64,000 nucleotides of DNA from CAILZL01 sp049840395 (lineage in GTDB: Bacteria; Pseudomonadota; Gammaproteobacteria; Steroidobacterales; Steroidobacteraceae). The notes under the pieces are model-generated. The model saw only the letters and a program-made list of their open reading frames with translations, was not told the origin of the DNA and ran no database searches. Location of the stretch: positions 62,001 to 126,000 of the forward strand of contig JASGLD010000005.1 of NCBI GenBank assembly GCA_049840395.1, written 5' to 3'. The translations under genes were made by a program, and so were the position numbers. Positions 51,634 to 61,086 of the stretch are shown in pieces; position 1 is the first letter of the stretch, and every line of letters starts with the position of its first letter.

Positions 51634-53742
51634 ATGAATCAGTTGGCGAATAACACACTCCCCGAACTACGCCCCGTCACCGCACTACGCGGCGTAGGTG
51701 AAGCCCTGGCAGCCAAGTTAGCGCCACTGGGTATTCACACCGTCCAAGACGTGCTGTTCCATCTACCCTTCCGCTACGAAGATCGCACCCAAACCCAACC
51801 GCTGGGGACGCTGCAAGCCGGCATGCGCGCAGTAGTAGAAGGCGAAGTACAACTCAGCGAAGTGGTATTTCGTGGTCGTCGCGCACTACTGGTACGCATC
51901 AGCGACGGCTCGGGCTGGCTGACGCTGCGTTTCTTTCACTTCAGCGGCTCACAGCAAACCCAGCTGGCGCGTGGCGCGCGCGTGCGTTGTTATGGCGAAG
52001 TACGCCCCGGACCGCAAACGCTGGAGATGGTGCATCCGGAGTATCGTCGTGTCGGTCATGATGTAGTGGTGACTGAAGAGTCCACGCTGACGCCGGTGTA
52101 TCCCGCCACCGAAGGCGTTCAACAAGCACGGCTACGACAACTTAGTAGCGCGGCATTGCAGGAGCTCAAAAAAAACAGTGTGCGCGATTGGTTGCCAGTC
52201 GAATTGTTACCGAATAAGCAATGGCCCACGCTACTGCAAGCGCTGCAATACGTGCATCGCCCGCCGCCGGATGCTCGACTTGAATTGTTGGAACAAGGTC
52301 AACATCCCACGCAACGTCGCCTGGCATTCGAAGAACTATTGGCGCAACAACTGAGCTTGCGATTGCTGCGCCAGGATATTCAGCGCGATGCCAGTTGGGC
52401 GTTGATCCAGGGCGCGGAGCTGATCGAAAAATTCCGTAAGACACTGCCATTTCAACTTACTAATGCGCAGCAACGCGTATGGCAGGAAATGGCAGTGGAT
52501 TTGGCCAAGCCCCATCCCATGCTGCGCCTGGTGCAGGGCGATGTCGGCTCCGGCAAGACGGTGGTTGCAGCACTTGCCGCCGTGAAAGCGGTGGCCTGCG
52601 GATTACAAGCTGCGTTGATGGCGCCCACCGAACTGCTGGCCGAACAACATGCCCGCAATTTCGCTCGCTGGCTGGAGCCGCTAGGCATTCAAGTTGTACT
52701 GCTCACCGGTAAACATACCGGCAAAGCACGCGCCTCCATCATGGAATCGTTACGCTCCGGTCAGGCCAGCGTGGCGATTGGCACGCATGCTTTATTTCAG
52801 TCAGATGTGGAATTCAGCAAGCTTGCTGTAGTGATCATTGATGAGCAACATCGCTTCGGTGTGCATCAACGTTTGATGTTACGTGAGAAGGGTCTGCATC
52901 AAGGCCCCGGAGAAAACAAGTATCCGCATCAATTGATCATGACCGCCACACCCATTCCCAGAACGCTGGCAATGAGCGCCTATGCCGATCTCGATGTCTC
53001 AGTGATCGACGAACTGCCACCCGGTCGCACGCCAGTGCAAACCGTGGTGCTGCCCGACAGTCGCCGCGACGACATCGTGCAACGTGTGCGCGATGCCTGC
53101 ATGCAACAACGGCAGGTGTACTGGGTTTGTCCATTAATTGAAGAATCGGATTTGCTGACCGCCCAAGCCGCCGAAGAAACCCACACCAACCTAAGTGCAG
53201 CCTTGCCCGAACTGCGAGTGCAATTGCTGCACGGCCGAATGAACAGCAAACAGAAAGATGCGGTGATGGATCTGTTCAAATCACATCAAGCCGATGTGTT
53301 GGTGGCCACCACCGTCATTGAAGTAGGCGTAGACGTACCCAACGCCAGCGTAATGGTGATCGAAAACGCCGAACGTATGGGCCTGGCGCAATTGCATCAA
53401 TTAAGAGGCCGCGTCGGCCGCGGCAGCGCCCAGAGCAGCTGCGTGCTGCTGTATCAATATCCGTTAAGCGAAGTTGCTCGGGAACGCCTGCGCATCATGC
53501 GCGAGACCAACGATGGCTTCGAGATTGCGCGTCATGATTTGGAAATACGTGGACCGGGTGAATTGCTTGGCACAAGACAAACTGGCCTAGTGCAGTTGCG
53601 TGTTGCCGATCTCATGCGCGATGCGGATTTGTTACCGCAGGTGCAACAAGCTGCGGATGCGTTACTCAAACATGCGCCGGAACGGGTTGAGCCGTTGCTG
53701 AGAAGATGGGTGGGACAGAGTGAGCGGTTTGGGAAGGTTTGA
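51634..53742 (+). CDS. recG: ATP-dependent DNA helicase RecG
   Basis: A 702-residue branch-migration helicase for stalled forks. N-terminal wedge domain about 10-170; helicase motifs: Walker A GDVGSGKT (302-309), DEQH box (403-406, IIDEQHRFG), motif III TATPIPRT, motif VI QLRGRVGRG. Start ATG at 51634 follows an inverted repeat. In the rpoZ-spoT-recG region as in E. coli. Confidence 0.96.
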   Translation: MNQLANNTLPELRPVTALRGVGEALAAKLAPLGIHTVQDVLFHLPFRYEDRTQTQPLGTLQAGMRAVVEGEVQLSEVVFRGRRALLVRISDGSGWLTLRFFHFSGSQQTQLARGARVRCYGEVRPGPQTLEMVHPEYRRVGHDVVVTEESTLTPVYPATEGVQQARLRQLSSAALQELKKNSVRDWLPVELLPNKQWPTLLQALQYVHRPPPDARLELLEQGQHPTQRRLAFEELLAQQLSLRLLRQDIQRDASWALIQGAELIEKFRKTLPFQLTNAQQRVWQEMAVDLAKPHPMLRLVQGDVGSGKTVVAALAAVKAVACGLQAALMAPTELLAEQHARNFARWLEPLGIQVVLLTGKHTGKARASIMESLRSGQASVAIGTHALFQSDVEFSKLAVVIIDEQHRFGVHQRLMLREKGLHQGPGENKYPHQLIMTATPIPRTLAMSAYADLDVSVIDELPPGRTPVQTVVLPDSRRDDIVQRVRDACMQQRQVYWVCPLIEESDLLTAQAAEETHTNLSAALPELRVQLLHGRMNSKQKDAVMDLFKSHQADVLVATTVIEVGVDVPNASVMVIENAERMGLAQLHQLRGRVGRGSAQSSCVLLYQYPLSEVARERLRIMRETNDGFEIARHDLEIRGPGELLGTRQTGLVQLRVADLMRDADLLPQVQQAADALLKHAPERVEPLLRRWVGQSERFGKV

Positions 53743-53784
53743 ACTCAGACAGTCAGTACAAAAATATTTTGTCCTTGAACCTAG

Positions 53785-54393
53785 CTATTGTATTGGCTGC
53801 TCATTTTTCGCTTGAGCATCTTGGGCATTCAGTTCTGCAGAAAGCTTCTCAACCAGATCGACTTCAGCTGTCGCCAAGATGATGCGGCCATCTAGCTTTT
53901 TGTTGGAACTATCAAAAATAGCATTGAGAATCACGCCAGCACCCCCTTCCCTCCACTCCGAGAGTCGATTCGACATCACAGCATCAAGTGTTTTCGCGGT
54001 AGTAATATTAGAATCCACTATAAAAAATAACTTGGGGGACTCCCCGGCGGCCTTTGGTATCCAGAAACCACCCGGACGAACATAATAGGTATTAACTTTT
54101 GCGTACTTGATGAAGTACGGACGACCAGAGCCAAAGTATAGCGTGCCCTCACTATTCTCCAGCATTGATACAAACTTTCCCGGCAAGATACCTTGCAACG
54201 GCCCAAGCTCTTTCCCAGTCTCGCTTATCTTCTGCGCACTCAAAACACTCTTAATATCGTAAGACTTCGTATCTGATACTGGCTGAAATTCACTTGGCTT
54301 AAAGCCTTGAAGCACCTGAGCTGTGCTAGGTGATGAAAAGACACATATCAAGCTAATTATATAAAGCGTCGCAATAGCGAATTTTTTACTCAT
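53785..54393 (-). CDS. Secreted protein of unknown function
   Basis: A 202-residue protein with an N-terminal signal peptide (MSKKFAIATLYIISLICVFSSPSTA, cleavage after about 25). No known family recognised. The mature part contains an ALDxxLSxR-like motif region (TLDAVMSNRLSEWREGGAG) and a beta-rich start. The gene is visibly more A+T-rich than its neighbours and faces the end of recG; lateral gain is possible. The frame opens 13 codons upstream without a good start. Confidence 0.6.
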   Translation of the reverse strand: MSKKFAIATLYIISLICVFSSPSTAQVLQGFKPSEFQPVSDTKSYDIKSVLSAQKISETGKELGPLQGILPGKFVSMLENSEGTLYFGSGRPYFIKYAKVNTYYVRPGGFWIPKAAGESPKLFFIVDSNITTAKTLDAVMSNRLSEWREGGAGVILNAIFDSSNKKLDGRIILATAEVDLVEKLSAELNAQDAQAKNEQPIQ

Positions 54394-54520
54394 CCCTTTC
54401 TTCCCTTTTTGCCCGTAGCACGCCAAATGCACGTATGGTGCAGTTAATTATTAACTAAAAACATTCGACACACTTATAGCACTCCATTACCAGCCATGAA
54501 TTAAGAATCTATAGAGGCCC

Positions 54521-54605
54521 GTAGGATGGACTGAACAACGTTAAGTCCAACATTATCTAACAATTCAATGGGTTTGTTGGACTTCGTGGACTTAGCCCAA
54601 TCTAC
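54521..54605. repeat. GTAGG...CCTAC-like degenerate REP pair, copy 1
   Basis: GTAGGATGGACTGAACAACG at the left and GTTGGACTTCGTGGACTTAGCCCAATCTAC at the right, two imperfect REP halves, in the 317-base gap between the secreted protein and the next gene. Confidence 0.5.
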
Positions 54606-54632
54606 ACATGCAATCTCATCATCGTAAGATTC

Positions 54633-54685
54633 GTAGGGTGGATGTTCCCTCTGCTATCGGATGCCATGCGCGGCACCCGGCCTAC
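54633..54685. repeat. GTAGG...CCTAC-like degenerate REP pair, copy 2
   Basis: GTAGGGTGGATGTTCCC at the left and GGCACCCGGCCTAC at the right, a second degenerate REP pair in the same gap. The rest of the 317-base gap holds nothing else I can recognise. Confidence 0.5.
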
Positions 54686-54710
54686 AAACCCATGCGATCA
54701 CGCTTGATCT

Positions 54711-55622
54711 TCAATTCCCCTGCCACGCCTTCGCCTTAGTAAGGCTGGCAAGATCATCCAGTTTTATTTTCAGCGCCGGATCGCTGACACCTTGTTTCGC
54801 TATCTTGAAGCCCTGGGTGGCTTCGATGAGCAAGTAGTAAAACTCATCGTCCTGTGCGACACCCAGCAGTTGCTCCCAGATCAAATAAGCCGTGCCGAAA
54901 CGCGCTTTGAGCATGACACCGTTGTCCGCCGCAACCATGACTTGTTCGCACAGCAACCAATCCTTGTCACCGACACGCACCTGGGCAAAGTGAATGCGGA
55001 GATATCGCCTGCCAACCAGATAAGCCGCCACGCCAATTGAGGCGTAGACCATTGGCGGCACCAGCGCGGTAACCATCACCTTGTCACCAACGGCATGCCA
55101 CAGTGCGGCACCCGCAATGACCTGGAATAAACACACCACACCTATCAACGCCTTCTGCAGCACCGCCGGATCACGACGCGCCAGGTTATAGACATCCACC
55201 AGATTTTTCGGATTCGCCTGATCTGTGCCGACCTGCTCCGCAGCTGCAGAACCCGCACCGGCGAAATGATCAAGATCCAAGGACTCGGCTGCGCTTGAGA
55301 TTTCTTCCGTGCCCGCCATTAAGAGCGGCACCGGTTCTACCGATGCATCTGCCAATTCAACGAATACGTCTTCGTCCCGCTGATCATCGGCATGATCGTC
55401 CTGACCTGATACCGGTGATTCCTCAACGACGTCATGCAGTGTCGGTATGCTATCGATTTCGTCGTCAATGAATTCGTATTCATCTATCGCTGTGCCATCA
55501 CCTGAGTCGGCAGGCGTATCGAGCCAGGTGTACGATTCGACCATCCCATCATCGTGATCGAGACGCAGATCGTCTGCCGTAGTCGGCGCAACCCTATGCC
55601 GGACTCTAGCGGATGCGTTCAT
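54711..55622 (-). CDS. Acidic-tailed two-helix membrane protein of unknown function
   Basis: A 303-residue protein. Residues 1-150 are polar and very acidic (EYEFIDDEIDSIPTLHDVVEE, then DDHADDQRDEDVFVELAD), probably disordered. Two hydrophobic helices follow at about 158-177 and 182-203; then a C-terminal 100-residue domain with LLCEQVMVAADNGVMLKARFGTAYLIWEQLLGVAQDDE, which reads like a small beta-sheet domain facing the cytoplasm. No family recognised. Start ATG at 55622 with AGGGCGG upstream; a GTG two codons before is possible. Confidence 0.65.
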   Translation of the reverse strand: MNASARVRHRVAPTTADDLRLDHDDGMVESYTWLDTPADSGDGTAIDEYEFIDDEIDSIPTLHDVVEESPVSGQDDHADDQRDEDVFVELADASVEPVPLLMAGTEEISSAAESLDLDHFAGAGSAAAEQVGTDQANPKNLVDVYNLARRDPAVLQKALIGVVCLFQVIAGAALWHAVGDKVMVTALVPPMVYASIGVAAYLVGRRYLRIHFAQVRVGDKDWLLCEQVMVAADNGVMLKARFGTAYLIWEQLLGVAQDDEFYYLLIEATQGFKIAKQGVSDPALKIKLDDLASLTKAKAWQGN

Positions 55623-55628
55623 GCGCAC

Positions 55629-55981
55629 CGCCCTGCTGCCGAATCTCGTTGGGCCTCAATAGCAAGCTCAGCACACCTGGCATCGGCCGCGCAGACAGCC
55701 GTGACCCAGCGCAACGCACGCGGTGCGACGCGTTGAGCGCAGGTCTTTTCAGCGGCGATGTTCATGGCAATGGCTTTCACGACAAGAGAGGCTTTCCGGT
55801 ACCCACTGACGCGGGCTTACCCACGGTCATTAAGCCGATAAGTAGCGGCAAAAACTTCTGTCTTCTTCACGAATTCCAACTTCCGTGCGGCATGCCGCAG
55901 CACGAACCTTACGCGCCACCCCGAACACCCTACGCAGCAGTAGGCGAATCTCCTACCAACCTGCCAAACAAGGTGAATCCG
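55629..55981. other. Gap without a recognised gene
   Basis: 353 bases between the acidic membrane protein and the TfoX-like gene. The plus-strand open frame across it (55613-56209) is antisense to the TfoX-like gene at its end and shows no family features. I see no repeat, hairpin or RNA gene here. Confidence 0.4.
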
Positions 55982-56353
55982 CTACCGCTTACGGGTGACA
56001 ACGGCGCGCCTGGATTTCTTCACGGCAACTTTTTTGCGGGCTTTTGGCTTGGGCATCGGCAACTCCGCCGCCGTCACCCGGACCAGCCTCGCAATGAAGG
56101 TATCGTCGTCCAACCATTCATCCGCAACGATCCAGGGTTTGGCGCCCGGATAGGGGAAGCCTTCGCGAACATGGTCCAGCAGTGCGCGGCTTGCCGCCGT
56201 CGGTTTTAGAAAGAACTGGTTGTCGCACACCAGCGCCACCACCTTGCCATCGCAGTACACGGCGTATTCGCCAAACATTTTGCGTTGGCTGATATGGCCG
56301 GCAGCGGCAACCTGTTCGCACACATAGTCAACAAAGCTTTGGTCCGAAGCCAT
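55982..56353 (-). CDS. TfoX/Sxy N-terminal domain protein
   Basis: A 123-residue protein consisting of the TfoX N-terminal domain (about 8-95: RKMFGEYAVYCDGKVVALVCDNQFFLKP) followed by a Lys/Arg-rich tail (PKPKARKKVAVKKSRRAVVTRKR). TfoX proteins regulate competence in some gammaproteobacteria; single-domain forms are common and their role unknown. Divergent from ubiA with 121 bases between. Confidence 0.88.
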   Translation of the reverse strand: MASDQSFVDYVCEQVAAAGHISQRKMFGEYAVYCDGKVVALVCDNQFFLKPTAASRALLDHVREGFPYPGAKPWIVADEWLDDDTFIARLVRVTAAELPMPKPKARKKVAVKKSRRAVVTRKR

Positions 56354-56474
56354 GATCGGTCTTCCTGATGAGGTACATGATCATGAACGCATCAACTGCA
56401 TCATGACCAGCTGCACGATCAACATTCGACGATGGATTCCGCGTCCACGACCGCTATTGCTACACTGTGACTCC

Positions 56475-57425
56475 ATGCGCTCCTCTACTCCCACGCTTCG
56501 CGAACGGGTCCGCTGGCTGCGATATCGCATCGGCAGCAATCTGGCGGCGGATAATCGGCCTGATTTCAAGCAGGCGCTGGGCGCGTATGCACGCTTGATG
56601 CGTCTGGATCGGCCCATTGGTGCCTATCTTCTGCTATGGCCAACGCTGTGGGCACTCTGGCTGTCCAGCAACGGGCACCCGCTGCAACAGGTGTTCATTG
56701 TGTTCGTGCTGGGTGTGTTTCTGACCCGCTCGGCAGGTTGTGCCATCAACGATTTTGCGGATCGCAAATTCGATGGTCATGTGAAGCGCACACGCGGGCG
56801 CCCGCTGGCCACTGGCGAAGTGTCGCCGCCGGAAGCCGTGCTGCTGTTCAGTGCGCTGGCGCTGATCGCCTTCGGACTGGTGCTGACGCTGGATAAACGA
56901 GTGGTGCAGATGTCCGTCGTCGGCGTGATCATCATGGTCAGCTATCCCTTCTTCAAACGCTTCTTCCCGGCGCCGCAGTTCTACATGGGCGTGGCATTCA
57001 GTTGGTCGATTCCCATGAGCTTCATGGCGCAGACCGGCGAGTTGCCGCGTCTGTGCTGGCTGCTGTTTGCCGCCAGTATTGTATGGGCCGCGGCCTACGA
57101 CACCATGTATGCCATGGTCGATCGCGAGGACGACCTGCGCATCGGCATCAAGTCCAGCGCCATTCTGTTCGGCGATGCCGACCGCGTGATCATCGGCGCC
57201 ATGCAGTTGATGACGCTGTACGCACTGTGGCTGGCCGGCAAGGAGTTGCAGTTGGGCGGTTGGTATCGCACCGGCCTGGGAGTAGCGGCCTGCTTCGCGC
57301 TGTACCAACAGTACCTCATTCGGCGCCGCCAGCCGGACGATTGCCTGCTGGCCTTCCTTAACAACAATTACTTCGGCATGAGCGTGTTCATTGGCATTGC
57401 GCTGGAGTATCTGTTTAAGACCTGA
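56475..57425 (+). CDS. ubiA: 4-hydroxybenzoate octaprenyltransferase
   Basis: An integral membrane prenyltransferase of ubiquinone synthesis, 316 residues, with about nine helices. Both Asp-rich sites that bind Mg-diphosphate are seen: NDFADRKFDGHVKRTRGRPL and YDTMYAMVDREDDLRIG. The start at 56475 (MRSSTPTLRERVR) is chosen since the frame upstream is not family-like. ubiC is not adjacent. Confidence 0.93.
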   Translation: MRSSTPTLRERVRWLRYRIGSNLAADNRPDFKQALGAYARLMRLDRPIGAYLLLWPTLWALWLSSNGHPLQQVFIVFVLGVFLTRSAGCAINDFADRKFDGHVKRTRGRPLATGEVSPPEAVLLFSALALIAFGLVLTLDKRVVQMSVVGVIIMVSYPFFKRFFPAPQFYMGVAFSWSIPMSFMAQTGELPRLCWLLFAASIVWAAAYDTMYAMVDREDDLRIGIKSSAILFGDADRVIIGAMQLMTLYALWLAGKELQLGGWYRTGLGVAACFALYQQYLIRRRQPDDCLLAFLNNNYFGMSVFIGIALEYLFKT

Positions 57426-57559
57426 GCGCCTTTGTAGGTCGGGGCAATCGCCGCAATCAACAGCGACCGGCGCGTTGAACCACATCTTTCTCGGCTACAA
57501 TGCGCACCGCTGCGGCAGACCAAGACTAACGACTGCCGCAAACATTCCGAGGTGGGCGC

Positions 57560-58945
57560 GTGAAGATCATCATTCTGGGAGCCGGGCAGGTCGGACGTAC
57601 GGCGGCCTATCATCTGGCTCGCGAAGAAGCCAACGAAATCACCGTGGTGGATCGCGACGAAAGCCTGTTGCGAGATCTGCAGGATCGCCTGGACATCCGC
57701 ACCATCATGGGCAATGGCGCACAGCCCTCGATTCTGGAGGCCGCCGGCGCCAAGCAAGCCGACGTGTTCATCGCGCTGACCAACAGCGACGAAGTGAACA
57801 TGGTGTCCTGCCAGATCATGGCCACGCTGTTCAACAAGGACGCCACCCGCATCGCGCGCATCCGCTCCGCCGAGTACACCAAGTACAACAAGCTGTTCGT
57901 CGACGAAGATCGCGCCTTCGCCGTGGATGTAACGCTCAGCCCCGAACAGTTGGTCACCGATCACATCGCCCGACTGATCCGCTATCCCGGCGCGCTGCAA
58001 GTGTTGGACTTCGCCGATGGTCGTGTGCGCATGGTGGGCATTCGCGCCTTGAGCGGCGGCCTGCTGGTGGGCCAGCGTTTGCGCACACTGCGCGAGCACA
58101 TCCCCAATTCCGATGCGCATGTGGCTGCCATCTATCGTGGCGGACAAAGCATCAAGCCCAGCGGCGAGACGGTCATCGAACATGGCGATGAAGTGTTCTT
58201 CCTGGCCGCGCGCAAGGACATCCGCCTGGTAATGAATGAAATGCAACGCCTGCAAGAACCGGTGCGGCGCGTGGTGATCGCCGGCGGCGGCAACATCGGT
58301 TTCCGCCTGGCGCAGAAGCTGGAACAAAGCCACCAGGTGAAATTGATCGAGCGCGATTCACGCCGCGCACGACGTATCTCCGAACAACTGGGCAATACCA
58401 TCGTGCTCACCGGCGATGCTTCGGATGAAGAGTTGCTGCTGGAAGAAAACATCGACAGCGCCGATGTGTTCGTGGCCATCACCAACGCTGAAGAAGCCAA
58501 CATCCTTTCCGCCATGCTGGCCAAGCGTCTCGGCGCCAAGAAAGTCATGGCGCTGATCAATCGTCCCGCCTATGCGGAGTTGATGGAAAGCGGCAATCTC
58601 GACGTGGCCATCTCACCGCAGATCATCACCATCGGTTCGGTGCTGGCCCATGTAAGACGTGGCGATGTGGTGCAGGTACATTCACTGCGTCGCGGCGCCG
58701 CCGAAGCCATCGAAGCCGTGGCGCATGGCGTACAAGGCGAAGGCCGGGTCATCGGTCGCAAGATCGGCGACATTCCGCTGCCCGAAGGCGCCACCATCGG
58801 CGCAGTGGTGCGCGGCGAAGAAGTATTAATCGCGCATCATGACACCGTGGTGCAACGCGACGATCACGTGATCCTGTTCCTCACCGACCGCCGTCAGATC
58901 GATGCTGTGGAACGCCTGTTCGATGTACCGCGTCGGCGCCGCTGA
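57560..58945 (+). CDS. trkA: Trk potassium uptake regulator TrkA
   Basis: A 461-residue cytoplasmic gating subunit with two RCK halves: NAD(H)-binding loops GAGQVGRTAAYHLA (7-20) and AGGGNIGFRLAQKL (about 238-251), each followed by a TrkA-C region. The gene starts with GTG (57560) preceded by GAGGTG. trkH follows after 23 bases, so the complete potassium uptake system is one operon here. Confidence 0.96.
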   Translation: MKIIILGAGQVGRTAAYHLAREEANEITVVDRDESLLRDLQDRLDIRTIMGNGAQPSILEAAGAKQADVFIALTNSDEVNMVSCQIMATLFNKDATRIARIRSAEYTKYNKLFVDEDRAFAVDVTLSPEQLVTDHIARLIRYPGALQVLDFADGRVRMVGIRALSGGLLVGQRLRTLREHIPNSDAHVAAIYRGGQSIKPSGETVIEHGDEVFFLAARKDIRLVMNEMQRLQEPVRRVVIAGGGNIGFRLAQKLEQSHQVKLIERDSRRARRISEQLGNTIVLTGDASDEELLLEENIDSADVFVAITNAEEANILSAMLAKRLGAKKVMALINRPAYAELMESGNLDVAISPQIITIGSVLAHVRRGDVVQVHSLRRGAAEAIEAVAHGVQGEGRVIGRKIGDIPLPEGATIGAVVRGEEVLIAHHDTVVQRDDHVILFLTDRRQIDAVERLFDVPRRRR

Positions 58946-58968
58946 CCCATTCAGTTGAAGATCGCACC

Positions 58969-60420
58969 ATGAACTTGCTTGTCGTGCAGCGCATTCTCGG
59001 CATCTTGTTGATGCTGTTCAGTGTCACCATGTTGCCGCCCATCGGCGTGTCACTGCATTTTCACGACGGTTATTCCGCGCCTTTCCTCGATGCCTTCACC
59101 GGCTTGCTGATCACCGGTCTGGTCGTTTGGTTTCCGGTGCGCAAGCAGTATCGCGAACTGCGCCTGCGCGATGGCTTCCTGGTGGTGGCGCTGTTCTGGG
59201 TGGTGCTGGGCCTGGCCGGTTCGCTGCCGTTGGTGCTGTCCAGCAGTCCGGACATTTCTTTGACCGACGCAGTGTTCGAAGCCGTATCCGGCTTCACCAC
59301 CACCGGCGCCACGGTACTGACCGGACTGGATGCCCTGCCCAAGTCGTTGCTGTACTACCGCCATCAAATTCAATGGCTGGGTGGTATCGGCATGGTGGTG
59401 TTGGCAGTGGCGCTGCTGCCCATGCTCGGTATCGGTGGCATGCAATTGCTGAAGGCAGAAACGCCGGGGCAGATTAAAGACACGCGCCTGACGCCGCGCA
59501 TCACCGAAACCGCCAAGGCCCTGTCATTGGTGTATGTGTTGATCACCGCGGCCTGCGCGGGCGCTTACTGGGCTGCGGGCATGACACCCTTCGATGCCAT
59601 CGGCCATAGCTTCTCCACCGTATCCACCGGCGGCTTCTCCAGTCATGACGCCAACCTGGGTTACTTCAACAATCCGGGCATTGAGTTCATTGCCATCCTT
59701 TTCATGTTCCTGGGCGGCATCAACTTCTCGCTGCACTTTCTCGCCTGGCATCGCAAAAGCCTGAGCGACTACCTACGCGATGCCGAATTTCGTGTGTACG
59801 TCGGCATGCTGCTGGTCGCCACACTGGTGTTCGCCACCACGCTGGTGGTCAATAGCACCTATAACAATCACGGCTTCGCCATCCGTAGCGCACTGCTGCA
59901 CGTGGTATCGATGATGACCAGCACCGGCTTTGTCGCCACCGATTTCACCGTATGGCCGGGCGCGTTACCGGTGATGCTGGTACTGCTGACTTTCATCGGC
60001 GGCTGCGCCGGCTCTGCGGCCGGCGGCATGAAGGTGATCCGCTGGATATTGATGTGGAAACAGGGCACGCGTGAGATCAATCGTCTGGTTCACCCCAGCG
60101 CGACCTTCCCGGTAAAAATCGGCGGACGTCCGGTACCCTGGCGCATCCTCGATGCGGTGTGGGGCTTCTTCGCCATCTATGTGGTGTGCTTCGCCACCTT
60201 GATGGTGTTGTTGATCGCCACCGGCGAAACCCAGGTGACCGCGTTCTCGGCCATCGCCGCGTGCATCAACAACACCGGCGCGGGTCTGGGTGAAGTGGCC
60301 GATAACTTCACCAGCCTCAGCAGCGCCGGCAAGTGGATCTGCGTACTGGCCATGCTGCTGGGACGTTTGGAAGTGTATCCATTGATCGTGCTGGTAACGC
60401 CGGCGTTCTGGAAGCGCTAA
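58969..60420 (+). CDS. trkH: Trk potassium channel subunit TrkH
   Basis: A 483-residue potassium channel of four M-P-M repeats. Selectivity-loop glycines are visible in each repeat, for example VSGFTTTGATVL, FSTVSTGGFSSHD, MTSTGFVATD and NNTGAGLGEVADNF. The trkA gene precedes it. A MarR-type gene starts 27 bases after it. Confidence 0.95.
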   Translation: MNLLVVQRILGILLMLFSVTMLPPIGVSLHFHDGYSAPFLDAFTGLLITGLVVWFPVRKQYRELRLRDGFLVVALFWVVLGLAGSLPLVLSSSPDISLTDAVFEAVSGFTTTGATVLTGLDALPKSLLYYRHQIQWLGGIGMVVLAVALLPMLGIGGMQLLKAETPGQIKDTRLTPRITETAKALSLVYVLITAACAGAYWAAGMTPFDAIGHSFSTVSTGGFSSHDANLGYFNNPGIEFIAILFMFLGGINFSLHFLAWHRKSLSDYLRDAEFRVYVGMLLVATLVFATTLVVNSTYNNHGFAIRSALLHVVSMMTSTGFVATDFTVWPGALPVMLVLLTFIGGCAGSAAGGMKVIRWILMWKQGTREINRLVHPSATFPVKIGGRPVPWRILDAVWGFFAIYVVCFATLMVLLIATGETQVTAFSAIAACINNTGAGLGEVADNFTSLSSAGKWICVLAMLLGRLEVYPLIVLVTPAFWKR

Positions 60421-60447
60421 CCGCTCAGCCATTGCCTTCGTGCGCGC

Positions 60448-60924
60448 ATGAAAAAAAATCTCCAACCCACTATTCCCGAGCATGCTCATGAAGCTCAGGA
60501 TAGCGGCGCCCTGGCTGATTATCTGGGACAGCAGTTACGACTCACGCACATGGCTGCAGTAGCCAGTCTGGAAGCCGAACTGCTGCCACATCAAGCCTCG
60601 CCGGTGCGCTTTGCCCTGCTGGTGTACGTCAGCGAATGGCCGGGGTGCACGCAAATCAAGCTGGCAGAGATTCTCGGCGTGGATCGTTCCACGCTGGTGC
60701 CCATGTTCAACAGCATGGAAAAGGATGATCTGTTGACTCGACATCCCTCACCGCTCGATAAACGCGCCAACGGCATCTGGATTACCCCGAAGGGCGAGGC
60801 GCTGATCAAGAAATTGAAACCGCTGGTGGCGGCACATAATCGCAAGCTAAGTGCCGGTTTGAGCGAGGCGCAACTGAAAACTCTAACCACACTCCTCAAG
60901 AAGGTTCGGCAGAATATTTCTTGA
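60448..60924 (+). CDS. MarR family transcriptional regulator
   Basis: A 158-residue MarR-type winged-helix protein. The DNA-binding region lies at about 60-115 (IKLAEILGVDRSTLVPMFNSMEKDDLLTRHPSPLDKRANGIWITPKGEA) with the D-K-R wing. Target unknown; it lies between trkH and a REP pair. Confidence 0.9.
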   Translation: MKKNLQPTIPEHAHEAQDSGALADYLGQQLRLTHMAAVASLEAELLPHQASPVRFALLVYVSEWPGCTQIKLAEILGVDRSTLVPMFNSMEKDDLLTRHPSPLDKRANGIWITPKGEALIKKLKPLVAAHNRKLSAGLSEAQLKTLTTLLKKVRQNIS

Positions 60925-60929
60925 TCCGC

Positions 60930-61007
60930 GTAGGTTGGGCTGTCCAGCCCAACATCTGACAGACCGATATGTCGTACATCGCTGTTGGGCTGGACAGCCC
61001 AACCTAC
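60930..61007. repeat. GTAG-type REP pair after the MarR gene
   Basis: GTAGGTTGGGCTGTCCAGCCCAAC and its inverted copy GTTGGGCTGGACAGCCCAACCTAC, 30 bases apart. Both halves are near-perfect hairpins, and the GTAG head matches the pairs in the atp operon although the stem sequence differs. Confidence 0.8.
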
Positions 61008-61086
61008 GTCTTCAATCCTTATTGCTATATTGGTGGCATACCATCAATATGGCAGCTGCAGAAGCAATCCACGGGTTGGAGGCAAC

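Noticed and set aside
55613..56209. A 198-codon plus-strand frame over the gap before the TfoX-like gene.
   Set aside because: Overlaps the TfoX-like gene in antisense, no ribosome site or family features.
57431..57480. A GTAGGTCGGGGCAATCG half-REP before trkA.
   Set aside because: Only one half; without the inverted partner it cannot be called with confidence.
57368..58333. A 321-codon minus-strand open frame over trkA.
   Set aside because: Antisense to trkA with no recognisable domain.
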